A stretch of DNA of 64,000 nucleotides from positions 1-64,000 of the forward strand of contig CADEDO010000011.1 in assembly GCA_902826115.1 (NCBI GenBank), in the 5' to 3' direction. Position 1 is the first letter of the stretch. Every line of letters begins with the position of its first letter. A program made the translations under genes and the position numbers. The stretch comes from an uncultured Nitrosomonas sp. Its GTDB lineage: Bacteria > Pseudomonadota > Gammaproteobacteria > Burkholderiales > Nitrosomonadaceae. Shown here piece by piece: positions 36,944 through 46,952 of this stretch. Under the pieces are notes generated by a model. The model was not told where the DNA came from and searched no databases. It saw only the letters and a list, made by a program, of their open reading frames with translations.

Positions 36944-37366
36944 TCACTCCTCCGGTACCACTCTTGGCCGCCGGTTGTTATCGAGAGCCACGTAAGTCAA
37001 TACGGCTTCGGTCACTTTGATGCAAATCTCCTCGCCGCCTTCGCGCACACCACGTTGCGCGTATACTGTCACATCAACGGTAATCGAGGTGCGCCCTACT
37101 TTGATGATTTCAGCATAAAAGCTCACGAGATCGCCGACAAATACGGGTTGCTTGAATACAAAGGAATTGACCGCCACCGTTGCGATCCGTCCGCGCGCGC
37201 GCCGCATGGCGGGGATACTGCCAGCCATATCGACTTGCGACATGATCCAGCCGCCAAAAATATCACCCGCGTAATTGGTATCCGCCGGCATTGGCACAGT
37301 ACGCAAAACGGGCTGACCTTCCGGCAAGGCAACATGAAGGGAGGCATCATTCGGTATGGTATGCAT
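36944..37366 (-). CDS. yciA: Acyl-CoA thioesterase, hotdog fold (YciA type)
   Basis: Hydrolyses acyl-CoA to fatty acid and CoA. The hotdog signature is GDIFGGWIMSQVDMAGSIPAMRRARG, with the catalytic Asp in SQVD and the N-terminal TNYAGDIFGG. The ATG at 37366 (MHTIPNDASLHV) gives 140 residues, as for YciA; the longer frame starting at 37402 adds an unlikely extension. It is monocistronic. Confidence 0.9.
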   Translation of the reverse strand: MHTIPNDASLHVALPEGQPVLRTVPMPADTNYAGDIFGGWIMSQVDMAGSIPAMRRARGRIATVAVNSFVFKQPVFVGDLVSFYAEIIKVGRTSITVDVTVYAQRGVREGGEEICIKVTEAVLTYVALDNNRRPRVVPEE

Positions 37367-37529
37367 GTGAAGCTCCTGAATAGAGACGCGACAAGAATAC
37401 AATAATCGATCAGTTCAGGTCGGATTTTCTTTTTTCAAGCGGCTCATTCAAAACCATAAGCATCATTGGTATTTCCCTGCCAAACACAGGACAATAAGAC
37501 CGAAAAATCATTTTACCTAATAGGCATTT

Positions 37530-38369
37530 ATGGAATCCTTATTTGAAGCCGCTGCGCGCTGCTTGATGGCTTGTGAAGTTGAAGAAAAATTGCATTTGAC
37601 CCAGCAAACGGCACAGGCATGGCGCGATGATTTATTGTCCTTAGACTGCAAAGACGGGCCTGAGCCGATTGGCGAACCTGGACATCCAGCAAAACCTGTT
37701 TTGGTGACACCTGATCAAGTACCCAGACGTGGCCTCGGCACTCAAGAAGGACTTGCCGCTCTGGTGCATGCAATGGCGCATATCGAATTTAATGCCATTA
37801 ATCTCGCCTGGGATGCCGTGTATCGTTTTCGTGATCTGCCTGAATCCTATTACAGCGACTGGGTAACCGTAGCCCATGAAGAGGCTGATCACTTTCAACT
37901 GCTGCGCACGCGCTTGCATGAGCTGGGCACTGACTATGGAGATTTCACGGCGCATAACGGTTTATGGGACATGGCTAAGCGCACGGCCTATGATCCGATG
38001 GTGCGCATGGCGCTGGTGCCGCGCGTGCTGGAAGCCAGAGGGTTGGATGTGACGCCCGGGATTATCAAACGATTGCGTCAGGTCGGTGACGAAAAAACGG
38101 TCGCGGTGCTGGAAATCATTCTGCGGGATGAAGTCGGGCATGTGGCGATCGGATCGCGCTGGTTTAAATACTGTTGCCAACAACGCGGATTGGACTCAGA
38201 ACAAACGTTCCGCGAATTGATCAGCCAATACTTTACACGCCAGATGAGCGGCCCGTTTGATTATGAAGCACGGCAAAAAGCAGGATTTACGGTAACCGAG
38301 CTAGAAGCGCTTGAATGCATGAAAGATTCCACAGAGCTTTCCAGTAAGATCCCATCGAATCGCCCCTAA
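37530..38369 (+). CDS. DUF455 ferritin-like protein
   Basis: A 279-residue ferritin-like protein related in fold to MiaE. Metal-ligand-like motifs are HIEFNAINLAWD, VAHEEADHFQLL and IILRDEVGHVAIG, which imply a dinuclear metal site. Function is unproven; the family is widely conserved in Proteobacteria. Downstream at 38370-38414 the transcript faces metW. Confidence 0.87.
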   Translation: MESLFEAAARCLMACEVEEKLHLTQQTAQAWRDDLLSLDCKDGPEPIGEPGHPAKPVLVTPDQVPRRGLGTQEGLAALVHAMAHIEFNAINLAWDAVYRFRDLPESYYSDWVTVAHEEADHFQLLRTRLHELGTDYGDFTAHNGLWDMAKRTAYDPMVRMALVPRVLEARGLDVTPGIIKRLRQVGDEKTVAVLEIILRDEVGHVAIGSRWFKYCCQQRGLDSEQTFRELISQYFTRQMSGPFDYEARQKAGFTVTELEALECMKDSTELSSKIPSNRP

Positions 38370-38414
38370 CAACTTATTTTATAATGAAAAACGTTACCGT
38401 AGACTCGACCGCTT

Positions 38415-39023
38415 TCAACGCTCAAAACGATAAAATGCCAACAAACCCATCAGGTTGGGCAAGAATTTAACCGGATGATTATTATTCATCACCCGGCGTT
38501 CGAGTATACGCGCACCGCTTTGATGACACAGCGCTTCAAAATCGCCCAACGTGCATAAATGGATATTGGGCGTGTCATACCAATGATAAGGCAGTGTTTT
38601 GGACATGGGCATATGGCCTGCAATCACCTGCACGCGGTTTCTCCAGTAACCGAAATTAGGAAATGAAACAATACCCTGCTTACCAACACGCAGCATTTCC
38701 TGAATGATGCCTTCGGTATTGCGCATAGCCTGCAGCGTCTGGGATAAAATGACGTAATCGAATGAATCCGACTCAAAGCTGGATAATCCCGCCTCCAGAT
38801 CATACTGAATGACATTAATGCCATTAGCAAAACATTTGAGTAGATTGGCATCGTCAATTTCCACGCCATAGCCAAAAACCTGCCGCGTATCACGCAAATA
38901 GCGCAGCAAAGAGCCGTCACCGCACCCCAGATCCAATACCTTTGCGCTGGGTTTAATCCATTCTGCAATGGCAGCAAAATCTGGGCGTAATGCAATGGTG
39001 GATGGCACTGTAGGATCTTCCAT
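38415..39023 (-). CDS. metW: Methionine biosynthesis protein MetW
   Basis: A SAM-methyltransferase-fold protein always paired with MetX, required for its activity in several proteobacteria. The SAM motif is KVLDLGCGDGSLLRYL; MetW signatures ILSQTLQAMRN and VGKQGIVSFPNFGYWRNR follow. Length is 202 residues. It lies 24 bases downstream of metX in the same transcript. Confidence 0.96.
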   Translation of the reverse strand: MEDPTVPSTIALRPDFAAIAEWIKPSAKVLDLGCGDGSLLRYLRDTRQVFGYGVEIDDANLLKCFANGINVIQYDLEAGLSSFESDSFDYVILSQTLQAMRNTEGIIQEMLRVGKQGIVSFPNFGYWRNRVQVIAGHMPMSKTLPYHWYDTPNIHLCTLGDFEALCHQSGARILERRVMNNNHPVKFLPNLMGLLAFYRFER

Positions 39024-39047
39024 GATTAATTTATGTTTATCAAATGT

Positions 39048-40175
39048 TTAGATAGCAATATTGTTCATATATGCCCTTACCAGTTGATGGTAATACTGCG
39101 TTTCCATCAGAAACGAGTCATGACCATGACTGGAGGTGACTTCCGCATAGCTGACGTTGATTTTATTATCCAGCAACGCTTTGACAATCTCCCGCGAACG
39201 TTCCGGCGAGAATCGCCAATCGGTAGTGAACGACAAAACCAGGTAATTGGCTTTCGCAACCCGAAAAGCGGCGCTCAAATCCCCGTTATACGCATCAGCC
39301 GGATTAAAATAATCCAGTGCTTTGGTCATCAGCAAATAGCTATTGGCATCAAATAATTCCGCAAATTTGTCTCCCTGATAGCGCAAGTAGGATTCAATTT
39401 CGAATTCGACATCAAAACCAAAGGCAATTTCTCCATTGCGCAGGCTGCGTCCAAATTTGGCCGCCATCGAGTCATCGGAAAGATAAGTAATATGCCCCAA
39501 CATGCGCGCCAATCGAAGTCCTCGCCGTGGCAAGGTGTTATAAGCGTAATAGTTGCCACCATAAAATTCCTGATCGGTCATGATCGCCTGGCGGGCTACG
39601 TCATTAAAAGCGATGTTCTGTGCGCTCAATTTTGCCGCTGCTGCGATCACCAAGGCATGCCGCACTTTTTCCGGATAATCCAGTGTCCATTGCAATGCCT
39701 GCATGCCCCCCAGACTGCCGCCCACCACCGCAGCAAATTGCTCGATGCCTAAATGCTCGGCTAATTGCGCCTGGGTTTCCACCCAATCTTCCACCGTCAC
39801 GATCGGAAAGTTCGCGCCATAATGTTTTCCGGTTCTGGCATCGATACTGGCTGGCCCAGTGGATCCATGACATCCTCCCAGATTGTTCACGCCGATTACA
39901 AAGAAACGGCTGGTATCAATCGGTTTGCCAGGACCCACCATGTTATCCCACCAACCGAAACTCTTGTCTTTATCCGCATAAACACCAGCCACATGGTGAT
40001 TACCCGAAAGCGCATGACAAATCAGCACAGCATTTGAGCGCTCGGCATTCAGTTGCCCGTAGGTTTCGTACACCAGGTGATAGTTGTCAAGCTGCAATCC
40101 GCTTTTCAGCAGCAATGGCTTGTCAATGGTCACAAATTGAGGGGTTACCACCCCCACTGATTTTGAATCTTGCAT
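39048..40175 (-). CDS. metX: Homoserine O-acyltransferase MetX
   Basis: An alpha/beta hydrolase that acylates homoserine in methionine synthesis. The nucleophile elbow is [12 protein letters not shown], the N-terminal [11 protein letters not shown] and [15 protein letters not shown] are family marks, and the catalytic His is in SSHGHDSFL. Length is 375 residues. Acetyl versus succinyl specificity cannot be told from these motifs alone. The 73-base gap to ptsI upstream leaves no space for a typical SAM riboswitch. Confidence 0.96.
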   Translation of the reverse strand: MQDSKSVGVVTPQFVTIDKPLLLKSGLQLDNYHLVYETYGQLNAERSNAVLICHALSGNHHVAGVYADKDKSFGWWDNMVGPGKPIDTSRFFVIGVNNLGGCHGSTGPASIDARTGKHYGANFPIVTVEDWVETQAQLAEHLGIEQFAAVVGGSLGGMQALQWTLDYPEKVRHALVIAAAAKLSAQNIAFNDVARQAIMTDQEFYGGNYYAYNTLPRRGLRLARMLGHITYLSDDSMAAKFGRSLRNGEIAFGFDVEFEIESYLRYQGDKFAELFDANSYLLMTKALDYFNPADAYNGDLSAAFRVAKANYLVLSFTTDWRFSPERSREIVKALLDNKINVSYAEVTSSHGHDSFLMETQYYHQLVRAYMNNIAI

Positions 40176-40248
40176 TTATTTAAGGAGAATCTCGAAGAAA
40201 CGACTAAAAAGCTTGTTAATCATTATATCGCCAAAAAACTGACGTGCA

Positions 40249-41976
40249 CTAGTCATTCAATTTGGTCAACAACGCGGCCATTTTTTCCGGATGGTCCGTT
40301 TTCATGATTTTGTGCACTAACGGGATAATATCAGGCAAATGGCTTTTCAATATCTGGTTCTTCACCGTCAGCAACTGAGCCGGATACATGGAAAATTGCT
40401 GCAAGCCAAAACCCAGCAGTAAGCGCGTGAACTGTTTGTCACCGGCCATTTCGCCACAAATTGATACCGGCACCTTGGCACGATTGGCTGTCTGGATGAT
40501 ATGCGAGACCAGCCACAGGATAGCGGGATGAAACGGATCATACAGATGGGCTACCGCATCATCGATCCGATCAACTGCCAAGGTATATTGAATCAGGTCA
40601 TTGGTACCAATGGACAGAAAATCCAGCTTGCGCATGAAAATATCCACACACAACGCGGCGGCTGGAATCTCAATCATGCCACCGACTTTAATCTGTTCAT
40701 CAAAAGCTATCTTATCGTCGCGCAAGCTCTGCTTGGCGCATTCGATATGATGCAGGGTCTGGTCAATTTCTGCCACATTCGACAACATCGGCACCAAAAT
40801 GCGAATCCCGCCATAATGCGAAGCTCGCAAAATGGCACGCAGCTGCGTATGAAACATCTGCGGCTCAGCCAGACTCAGGCGGATTGCGCGTAAGCCCAGA
40901 GCGGGATTGGCGGCCACTTGCACGGAACCTTTCAAGCTTTTATCCGCCCCCAAATCAAAGGTACGAATGGTTACCGGCTGCTTATGCATTTTCACCGCAA
41001 CGGTACGATACGCTTCAAATTGCTCATCTTCGCTCGGTAGATCGTCGCGATTGAGAAATAGAAATTCGCTGCGAAACAGGCCAATACCGGTCGCACCGCT
41101 TTCTTTAACCTGATCGATATCTTCCGGCAATTCAATATTTGCGTACAAGTCTATCGGCGTGCCATCCAGCGTCACTGCCGCAACACTTTTGATGCGCTGT
41201 AATTTCTTCCTTTCCAGCTGTAACTGACCTTGCCGCAAGCGGTATTCATCCAGAACGTATTTATCCGGATTAACAATGACGATGCCTTGAATACCATCCA
41301 CAATCAGGCAATCATTTTCCAGAATCAACTGGTGGGCGTGATGCAGCGCCACGATGGAAGGAATATTCAGACTGCGGGCAACAATGGCGGTATGCGAGGT
41401 CAAGCTGCCCAGATCGGTCAGGAAAGCAGTGAATTGATGTTGCTTATATTGCATGACATCGGCCGGACTCAGGTCATGAGCCACTAAAATGCTATCACCG
41501 GTCAGTCTCGACGCTACTGGCAAATAACCAGGATGTCCCAGCATCGCTTTGAGAACACGCTCAACCACTTGCACCACATCCGCTTTGCGCTCGCGCAAAT
41601 ACGCGTCCTCAATTTCTTCAAACTGAGCCAGCAGCTCCTGCATCTGTTGCGTCAACGCCCATTCTGCATTGCAGTGAGTCTGCATGATCATGCTATGCGT
41701 GGCTTCGGTAAGCGTGGGGTCATCCAGAATCATCAAATGTAAATCCAGGAATGCGCTGAACTCGGCGCGTGCATGACCATCGGCTACCGATTGTTGCAAG
41801 GCTTCAAATTCAGTGCGAACCACAGCGAAAGCGCTATCCAATCGTGCAATTTCTTTATCCAACTGATTTTTAGGAATCAGATAGTGCATCACCTCCAAAG
41901 TGGTCGGTGCGGCCAAATGCGCATGCCCAATGGCTATGCCTTCAGATACGCCAATTCCTTGCAGGATAAAGCTCAT
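40249..41976 (-). CDS. ptsI: PTS Enzyme I (PEP-protein phosphotransferase)
   Basis: The first protein of the phosphotransferase relay: autophosphorylates from PEP, then phosphorylates HPr. The active His is in GSLTSHTAIVARSLNIP, the PEP-binding segment is GIGLFRSEFLF, and the C-terminal region has VPVSICGEMAGD with its conserved Cys. Length is 575 residues, as for E. coli EI. It overlaps ptsH by 4 bases and is not followed by any sugar permease. Confidence 0.97.
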   Translation of the reverse strand: MSFILQGIGVSEGIAIGHAHLAAPTTLEVMHYLIPKNQLDKEIARLDSAFAVVRTEFEALQQSVADGHARAEFSAFLDLHLMILDDPTLTEATHSMIMQTHCNAEWALTQQMQELLAQFEEIEDAYLRERKADVVQVVERVLKAMLGHPGYLPVASRLTGDSILVAHDLSPADVMQYKQHQFTAFLTDLGSLTSHTAIVARSLNIPSIVALHHAHQLILENDCLIVDGIQGIVIVNPDKYVLDEYRLRQGQLQLERKKLQRIKSVAAVTLDGTPIDLYANIELPEDIDQVKESGATGIGLFRSEFLFLNRDDLPSEDEQFEAYRTVAVKMHKQPVTIRTFDLGADKSLKGSVQVAANPALGLRAIRLSLAEPQMFHTQLRAILRASHYGGIRILVPMLSNVAEIDQTLHHIECAKQSLRDDKIAFDEQIKVGGMIEIPAAALCVDIFMRKLDFLSIGTNDLIQYTLAVDRIDDAVAHLYDPFHPAILWLVSHIIQTANRAKVPVSICGEMAGDKQFTRLLLGFGLQQFSMYPAQLLTVKNQILKSHLPDIIPLVHKIMKTDHPEKMAALLTKLND

Positions 41977-42242
41977 TCGCTTTCACCAAAGCAATCTTCA
42001 ACCAACGCTATCAAAGCTGTCATGGCTTCGATTTCGTCTTCGCCGCTGGTCTCAAGCTGTATGCTGGAGCCTTTATTGGCCGCAAGCATCATGACGCCCA
42101 TAATGCTTTTAGCATTCACGCGCCGATTGTTGCGTGTCGCCCAAACTTCACATTTGAATTGACTCGCCAGCTTGGTCAGCTTGGCAGAAGCGCGAGCGTG
42201 CAATCCCAGTTTATTGATTATGGTTACTTCCTTAAGTTGCAT
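41973..42242 (-). CDS. ptsH: Phosphocarrier protein HPr
   Basis: An 89-residue phosphocarrier. His15 in NKLGLHARAS receives phosphate from EI, and Ser46 in AKSIMGVMML is the site phosphorylated by HPr kinase where that enzyme exists. The ATG at 42242 is chosen over an in-frame upstream start at 42272 because it begins right after the EIIA stop and gives the usual length. It lies between the EIIA gene and ptsI. Confidence 0.97.
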   Translation of the reverse strand: MQLKEVTIINKLGLHARASAKLTKLASQFKCEVWATRNNRRVNAKSIMGVMMLAANKGSSIQLETSGEDEIEAMTALIALVEDCFGESE

Positions 42243-42243
42243 A

Positions 42244-42636
42244 TCAAGATTCCACGTTAATAGACAGTACACCGGATTGACCTCCGCTCAGTCCTTTGTC
42301 GATCACCACCGGCAATGGTTCATTCCGATAAGTCAGTACCCGCACCAACATAGGTAAATTAACCCCAGCGATACATTCCACTTTACCAGGTTGTACCAAT
42401 CGGCTGGCAATATTGCACGGCGTGGCGCCGAACATATCACTTAGCACCAACACGCCATCACCGCTATCCAGTTGCTGAACCAATGCACGCGCTCGGGACA
42501 ATACAACATCCGGATCATCCTGGACAAAAACCCCCAGATGCCTCAATTGCAGCGGCTGCATGCCAACTACGTGACTTGCGCAGCGAATCATATGATCCCC
42601 TAAATCTTCATGCGTAAGAACTAAAATTCCAATCAT
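42244..42636 (-). CDS. PTS EIIA component, mannose family
   Basis: A 130-residue soluble EIIA of the mannose/fructose/sorbose family (ManX N-domain like). The active His9 is in GILVLTHEDLGDHM. The first gene of the EIIA-HPr-EI unit, with no IIB or IIC. In betaproteobacteria this incomplete set is thought to regulate rather than transport sugar. The three genes are tightly packed. Confidence 0.94.
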   Translation of the reverse strand: MIGILVLTHEDLGDHMIRCASHVVGMQPLQLRHLGVFVQDDPDVVLSRARALVQQLDSGDGVLVLSDMFGATPCNIASRLVQPGKVECIAGVNLPMLVRVLTYRNEPLPVVIDKGLSGGQSGVLSINVES

Positions 42637-42860
42637 CTTGCTACTTCATCCTGCTCTTTGGTTTAAAGAATCTGTTCAAGAATTCTAGCATTGACAGTGC
42701 CTGAATACTTGAATCATTATTCAGATCAATCTGAAACAAAATATACAGCCATTTCTGATATTGCAAGGATGAGGCGTATAATTGACGCATTAATGATAAA
42801 AATTATGACAGACTCAACAACCATCAGAATCAGCATTTAATTTCTCAAAAAAAACCTCAT

Positions 42861-44369
42861 ATGACTCAGGAAAATCAATCCGCAACACCTCAAGATGAAA
42901 ATCAAATCATCGCTGAACGCCGCACTAAACTGACTGAATTACGCCAAGCCGGCAATGCCTTCCCTAACACATTCCGACGTGATGATTTGGCTGCAAAATT
43001 ACATCAACAATTTGGTGAATTCTCCAAAGAGAAACTGGAAGAATCTCCAACCACCGCAACAGTAGCCGGTCGCATGGTGTTGAAGCGCGTCATGGGCAAG
43101 GCCAGTTTTGCTACTCTCCAGGATATGAGTGGCCGCATCCAGTTGTATATTTCCGACGATCATACCGGAGAATCTGTGCATGCCGCCTTCAAACACCACG
43201 ACTTAGGCGACATTTTCGGCGCTCAAGGCACTTTGTTTAAAACCAAAACTGGTGAACTCTCTATCCGGGTCACTGATTTACAATTACTGACCAAGTCCTT
43301 GCGCCCTCTTCCAGAAAAATTTCATGGCTTGACGGATCAGGAACAAAAATACCGCCAACGTTATCTGGATCTCATCACTAACGAAGAAACCCGCAGGGTA
43401 TTTACCATCCGCTCAAAAGTGATTCAGGCCATGCGCGAATTCTTTGTTGCTCGCGATTATCTGGAAGTTGAAACCCCTATGATGCACCCGATTCCCGGCG
43501 GTGCCTCTGCGCGACCATTTTCCACGCATCATAATGCGTTGGACATGGCACTCTATTTGCGCATCGCACCCGAGCTATACTTGAAGCGGCTGGTGGTCGG
43601 TGGCATGGAAAAAGTATTTGAAATCAATCGCAATTTCCGCAACGAAGGCATTTCCACGCGCCACAATCCCGAATTCACTATGGTGGAATTCTATGAAGCC
43701 TATCAGGACTATACCTATCTGATGGATTTCACAGAAAAAATGTTTTCCCATGTGGCTAGCACCGTGTTGGGAACCACCCAGATCACTTACCAAGGCCGGG
43801 AGATTGACCTGTCCAAGCCATTTATGCGCTTGACCATCACTCAGGCCATTCAGAAATTCCATCCGGAATATTCCGATGCGCAATTGAATGACCGTGATTT
43901 CCTGATCAGCAAATTACAAGCCTTGGGGATTCACTATAACGCTCGCGACGGTGTGGGCGGCTTGCAACTTTCCTTATTCGATGAGACTACCGAGCATTTA
44001 TTATTTGAACCCACTTTCATTATCGATTATCCGGCAGAAGTTTCTCCGCTGGCGCGGCGCAATGACAGTAATGCCGAAATCACCGATCGCTTCGAGCTAT
44101 ATATCGCCGGGCGGGAAATTGCCAACGGATTTTCAGAGCTCAATGACCCCGAAGATCAGGCCGCGCGCTTCCAGGAGCAAGTGAAAGCGAAGGATGCTGG
44201 CGATGCGGAAGCCATGCATTACGATGCCGATTATATTCGCGCACTGGAATATGGCCTCCCCCCCACAGCAGGCGAAGGTATCGGTATTGATCGCTTAATC
44301 ATGCTGCTGACGGATAGTCCCAGTATTCGGGATGTCATTTTGTTCCCGCAATTAAGACGGGAAGACTGA
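42861..44369 (+). CDS. lysS: Lysyl-tRNA synthetase, class II
   Basis: Charges tRNA-Lys. The N-terminal OB-fold anticodon domain (about 60-150) contains [17 protein letters not shown]. Class II motifs are seen as motif 2 in [22 protein letters not shown] and motif 3 in [16 protein letters not shown]. Length is 502 residues. A possible -10 TATAAT is at 42777-42782. It is not linked to prfB, which is 41 kb away. Confidence 0.98.
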   Translation: MTQENQSATPQDENQIIAERRTKLTELRQAGNAFPNTFRRDDLAAKLHQQFGEFSKEKLEESPTTATVAGRMVLKRVMGKASFATLQDMSGRIQLYISDDHTGESVHAAFKHHDLGDIFGAQGTLFKTKTGELSIRVTDLQLLTKSLRPLPEKFHGLTDQEQKYRQRYLDLITNEETRRVFTIRSKVIQAMREFFVARDYLEVETPMMHPIPGGASARPFSTHHNALDMALYLRIAPELYLKRLVVGGMEKVFEINRNFRNEGISTRHNPEFTMVEFYEAYQDYTYLMDFTEKMFSHVASTVLGTTQITYQGREIDLSKPFMRLTITQAIQKFHPEYSDAQLNDRDFLISKLQALGIHYNARDGVGGLQLSLFDETTEHLLFEPTFIIDYPAEVSPLARRNDSNAEITDRFELYIAGREIANGFSELNDPEDQAARFQEQVKAKDAGDAEAMHYDADYIRALEYGLPPTAGEGIGIDRLIMLLTDSPSIRDVILFPQLRRED

Positions 44370-44381
44370 GCCTAATTGCTG

Positions 44382-45044
44382 TTAGCGCAAAGTGATGATG
44401 GGCCAGTTGTTGTTTTCCGCGTGCCTTCTTAAGGTAGGGTCCGGATCTACGGCAACAGGATGCGTCACTTTGCTGAGCAAAGGCAAATCATTGAGGGAGT
44501 CACTATAAAACCAGCTGCGCAGGAAGGATAACCAGGTCAAATTATGCTCATCCAGCCATTTCTCCAATCGTTCAATTTTGCCTTCCCTGAATGAAGGAAC
44601 CCCGGATACCCGACCGGTAAATTCTCCATCCTTGACTTCCGGCTCGGTGGCAATCAGATGATCAATTCCCAAGGCTTGCGCGATAGGCGCCGTCACAAAA
44701 CTATTGGTTGCCGTGATGATGATGCACAGATCGCCATCCAGTTGGTGTCTTTCAATCAACTCACGCGTACCGCGTGCAATCAACGGCATGATCCTTTTAC
44801 TCACAAACTCTCTCCGCCACGCCTCCAACTGGGCCCGTGGATGACGCGCCAACGGCTTCAACTGAAAATCGAGAAACTCATGAATATCCAGTGTGCCGGC
44901 TTTATATTGCTCATAAAATTCCATGTTCCTGGATTCGTGTAATTCACGATCCAATGCCTTCATTTCAATCAAAAACTGCGCCCACTGGAAATCACTATCG
45001 CCAGCGATCAGCGTGTTATCCAAATCAAATAATGCTAAATTCAT
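44382..45044 (-). CDS. HAD-IB family hydrolase (SerB/CicA-like)
   Basis: A HAD phosphatase of subfamily IB. Motif I is LALFDLDNTLIAGDSDFQW, motif II lies in CIIITATNSFV, and motif IV is FYSDSLNDLPLL. The ATG at 45044 (MNLALFDLDN) gives 220 residues and overlaps the hda stop as ATGA; AGGTGG is its ribosome binding site. The longer open frame to 45182 lies inside hda. Substrate unknown. Confidence 0.9.
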   Translation of the reverse strand: MNLALFDLDNTLIAGDSDFQWAQFLIEMKALDRELHESRNMEFYEQYKAGTLDIHEFLDFQLKPLARHPRAQLEAWRREFVSKRIMPLIARGTRELIERHQLDGDLCIIITATNSFVTAPIAQALGIDHLIATEPEVKDGEFTGRVSGVPSFREGKIERLEKWLDEHNLTWLSFLRSWFYSDSLNDLPLLSKVTHPVAVDPDPTLRRHAENNNWPIITLR

Positions 45045-45724
45045 GAAGCCACCTGTAATAATTCTCGTAACAAAGGAATGGTAATTTGGCGTTGATTCGC
45101 CAAAGAGTAACGATCCAGCGCATCCAGCGTCATCATGAGTGATGGCAAATCGCGCCGCCCGTGTCGTAACAGATAAAGACAAATCTCCTGGGATAAATCA
45201 AAACCACAATCCGCCGCATAGCTTTTCATCGCCTGCATTTTTTCTTCTTCGGTCAATTCATGCACCTGATACACCAGCCCCCACCCCAAACGCGTCACCA
45301 AATCCTGGCGCATGTCCAGATAGGCTGGAGCAGCGGGACCACTCACGAGCAGGAATGCCTGCGTCTCATCACGCAATTGGTTATAAAGATTAAATAACTC
45401 GGACTGGGCTGATTCCGTCAAGCAATGAATGTCGTCGACTGCAACACAATCAATATCCTGATCCACAGAAAACTTGGCATCGGGATTCTGTTTGGCGGAG
45501 AAATATACCGCTTTTGCGGTATTTTGTGTATAACCTGCAACCATTGCTTGCAGCAAATGACTCTTGCCACACCCCAAACCGCCCCATAGGTATACGAACC
45601 GCTCTTTTTCCCGCCCCGCCAGAATATTGCCAAGCAGATACAGCAGTTCAGTATTGCGCCCCGGTAGAAAGTTTGTCAGTGTAGGCGATGAAGGCGGTTT
45701 AATGTCTAATAACAACTGTTTCAT
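45041..45724 (-). CDS. hda: DnaA regulatory inactivator Hda
   Basis: An AAA+ DnaA homologue that, with the DNA clamp, stimulates hydrolysis of DnaA-ATP to limit re-initiation. It lacks the DnaA DNA-binding domain. Walker A is YLWGGLGCGKSHLLQA (with the usual glycine-rich shape), Walker B is CVAVDDIHCL. The N terminus MKQLLLDIKPPSSPTL includes the clamp-binding QLLLD, residues 3-7. Length is 227 residues. Confidence 0.95.
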   Translation of the reverse strand: MKQLLLDIKPPSSPTLTNFLPGRNTELLYLLGNILAGREKERFVYLWGGLGCGKSHLLQAMVAGYTQNTAKAVYFSAKQNPDAKFSVDQDIDCVAVDDIHCLTESAQSELFNLYNQLRDETQAFLLVSGPAAPAYLDMRQDLVTRLGWGLVYQVHELTEEEKMQAMKSYAADCGFDLSQEICLYLLRHGRRDLPSLMMTLDALDRYSLANQRQITIPLLRELLQVAS

Positions 45725-45767
45725 TGTGAGCGCTCAATATCATGGTCAAGCCTGGCAACAACGATGA

Positions 45768-46832
45768 CTATGAATTATATAAATTGCTTTCCAGATATTG
45801 TTGATGGATATGACGTAACCAAACCAGCATCACGGCGCTGACCGGCAACGCGAGCAAGATACCCAAAAAACCAAATAATTGACCAAAGGCCATTAATGCA
45901 AAAATGACCATAACAGGATGCAAACCGATGCGATCACCCACCAGCCAGGGTGTTATCAGCATCCCCTCGAGCAACTGGCCAATGCCAAATACGATCCACA
46001 CCGGGATCAAACCGGCCCATCCCTGGAACTGCATCAATGCGGCAAAACTCGCGAGCGTCAAACCAACAATCATCCCAAGGTAAGGTACAAATACCAGAAT
46101 GCCGGCCAGCAGGCCGATGGGAAGTGCAAATTCCAGACCCACCAACCAAAGGCCCGTGATATAGCAAATACTCATCAGCAATATGACGGATAGTTGCCCA
46201 CGCAAAAATTCCGCCAAAATCCTGTCCGTCTCACGAGTCAATATAGAGACCTGATGATGCCAGTAGCGGGGAATCATTTCATCGGCATGCTTAACCAGGC
46301 TATCCCAATCCCGCAATAAATAGAACAATACTACCGGCACTAGCAGCAAGTTGACCAAAAACTCCACGATCGCCATTCCACCGCTGGTCAAAGACGGCAG
46401 CACCTTGGCAGCCACGCCACCGGCGCTCCGCCAGTGCTCTGATACCGCCTGTTTAAACATAGCAATGTCGAGCTGCAAACTGATATTCAATCTTGCTTCT
46501 AACCAAGGAATCACATGATGCTTGATCATGTCCAAGTAATCAGGCATTTTTTCCAGCAAACGGCTGGCCTCTTTCTCAAACAAAGGCACCATGATCAAAA
46601 TCAGGGCTGCAAATACGCCTAACAACAGAAACATCACCAGTACAGCCCCGATTGTGCGTGAAATCTGCTTATCCGCAAAATAAGTCACCATCGGATTACA
46701 AATATAAGCAATCACTGCAGCCAGCAAAAACGGTGTCAAAATGGGGCTTAGCAAGTAAACCAAGCCACCGATCGCGAAAACCAACACCAACCACCAGAGA
46801 TAATGCAGATCATTGGAGTGCTCAGTAGTCAT
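45768..46832 (-). CDS. AI-2E family transporter (PerM-like)
   Basis: A polytopic inner-membrane protein of 354 residues with about 8 membrane segments, of the AI-2 exporter / PerM family. Family blocks are PILTPFLLAAVIAYICNP near the N terminus, LLVPVVLFYLLRDWD in the middle and LVFVPYLGMIVGL then GDRIGLHPVMVIFAL later. Substrate is not known for most members. Located 43 bases upstream of hda in the same direction, a common betaproteobacterial order. Confidence 0.92.
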   Translation of the reverse strand: MTTEHSNDLHYLWWLVLVFAIGGLVYLLSPILTPFLLAAVIAYICNPMVTYFADKQISRTIGAVLVMFLLLGVFAALILIMVPLFEKEASRLLEKMPDYLDMIKHHVIPWLEARLNISLQLDIAMFKQAVSEHWRSAGGVAAKVLPSLTSGGMAIVEFLVNLLLVPVVLFYLLRDWDSLVKHADEMIPRYWHHQVSILTRETDRILAEFLRGQLSVILLMSICYITGLWLVGLEFALPIGLLAGILVFVPYLGMIVGLTLASFAALMQFQGWAGLIPVWIVFGIGQLLEGMLITPWLVGDRIGLHPVMVIFALMAFGQLFGFLGILLALPVSAVMLVWLRHIHQQYLESNLYNS

Positions 46833-46952
46833 AGGCCCTATCGCAGCATAAAAATTGCACTGTAGCGGTTATGTCGAGATAACTCAACTTCACAGCCTTG
46901 GAACACTCAGTCTCCAATATTGTAGAGAAGAGGCATTGACATTCATAAAATC

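Noticed and set aside
42721-42734. Palindrome TCAGATCAATCTGA upstream of lysS
   Set aside because: Short and AT-rich; resembles an operator but matches no regulator consensus I can name.
44382-45182. Longer start for the HAD-IB protein at 45182
   Set aside because: The extra 46 residues lie within hda; the ATG at 45044 has a ribosome binding site and the standard ATGA overlap.
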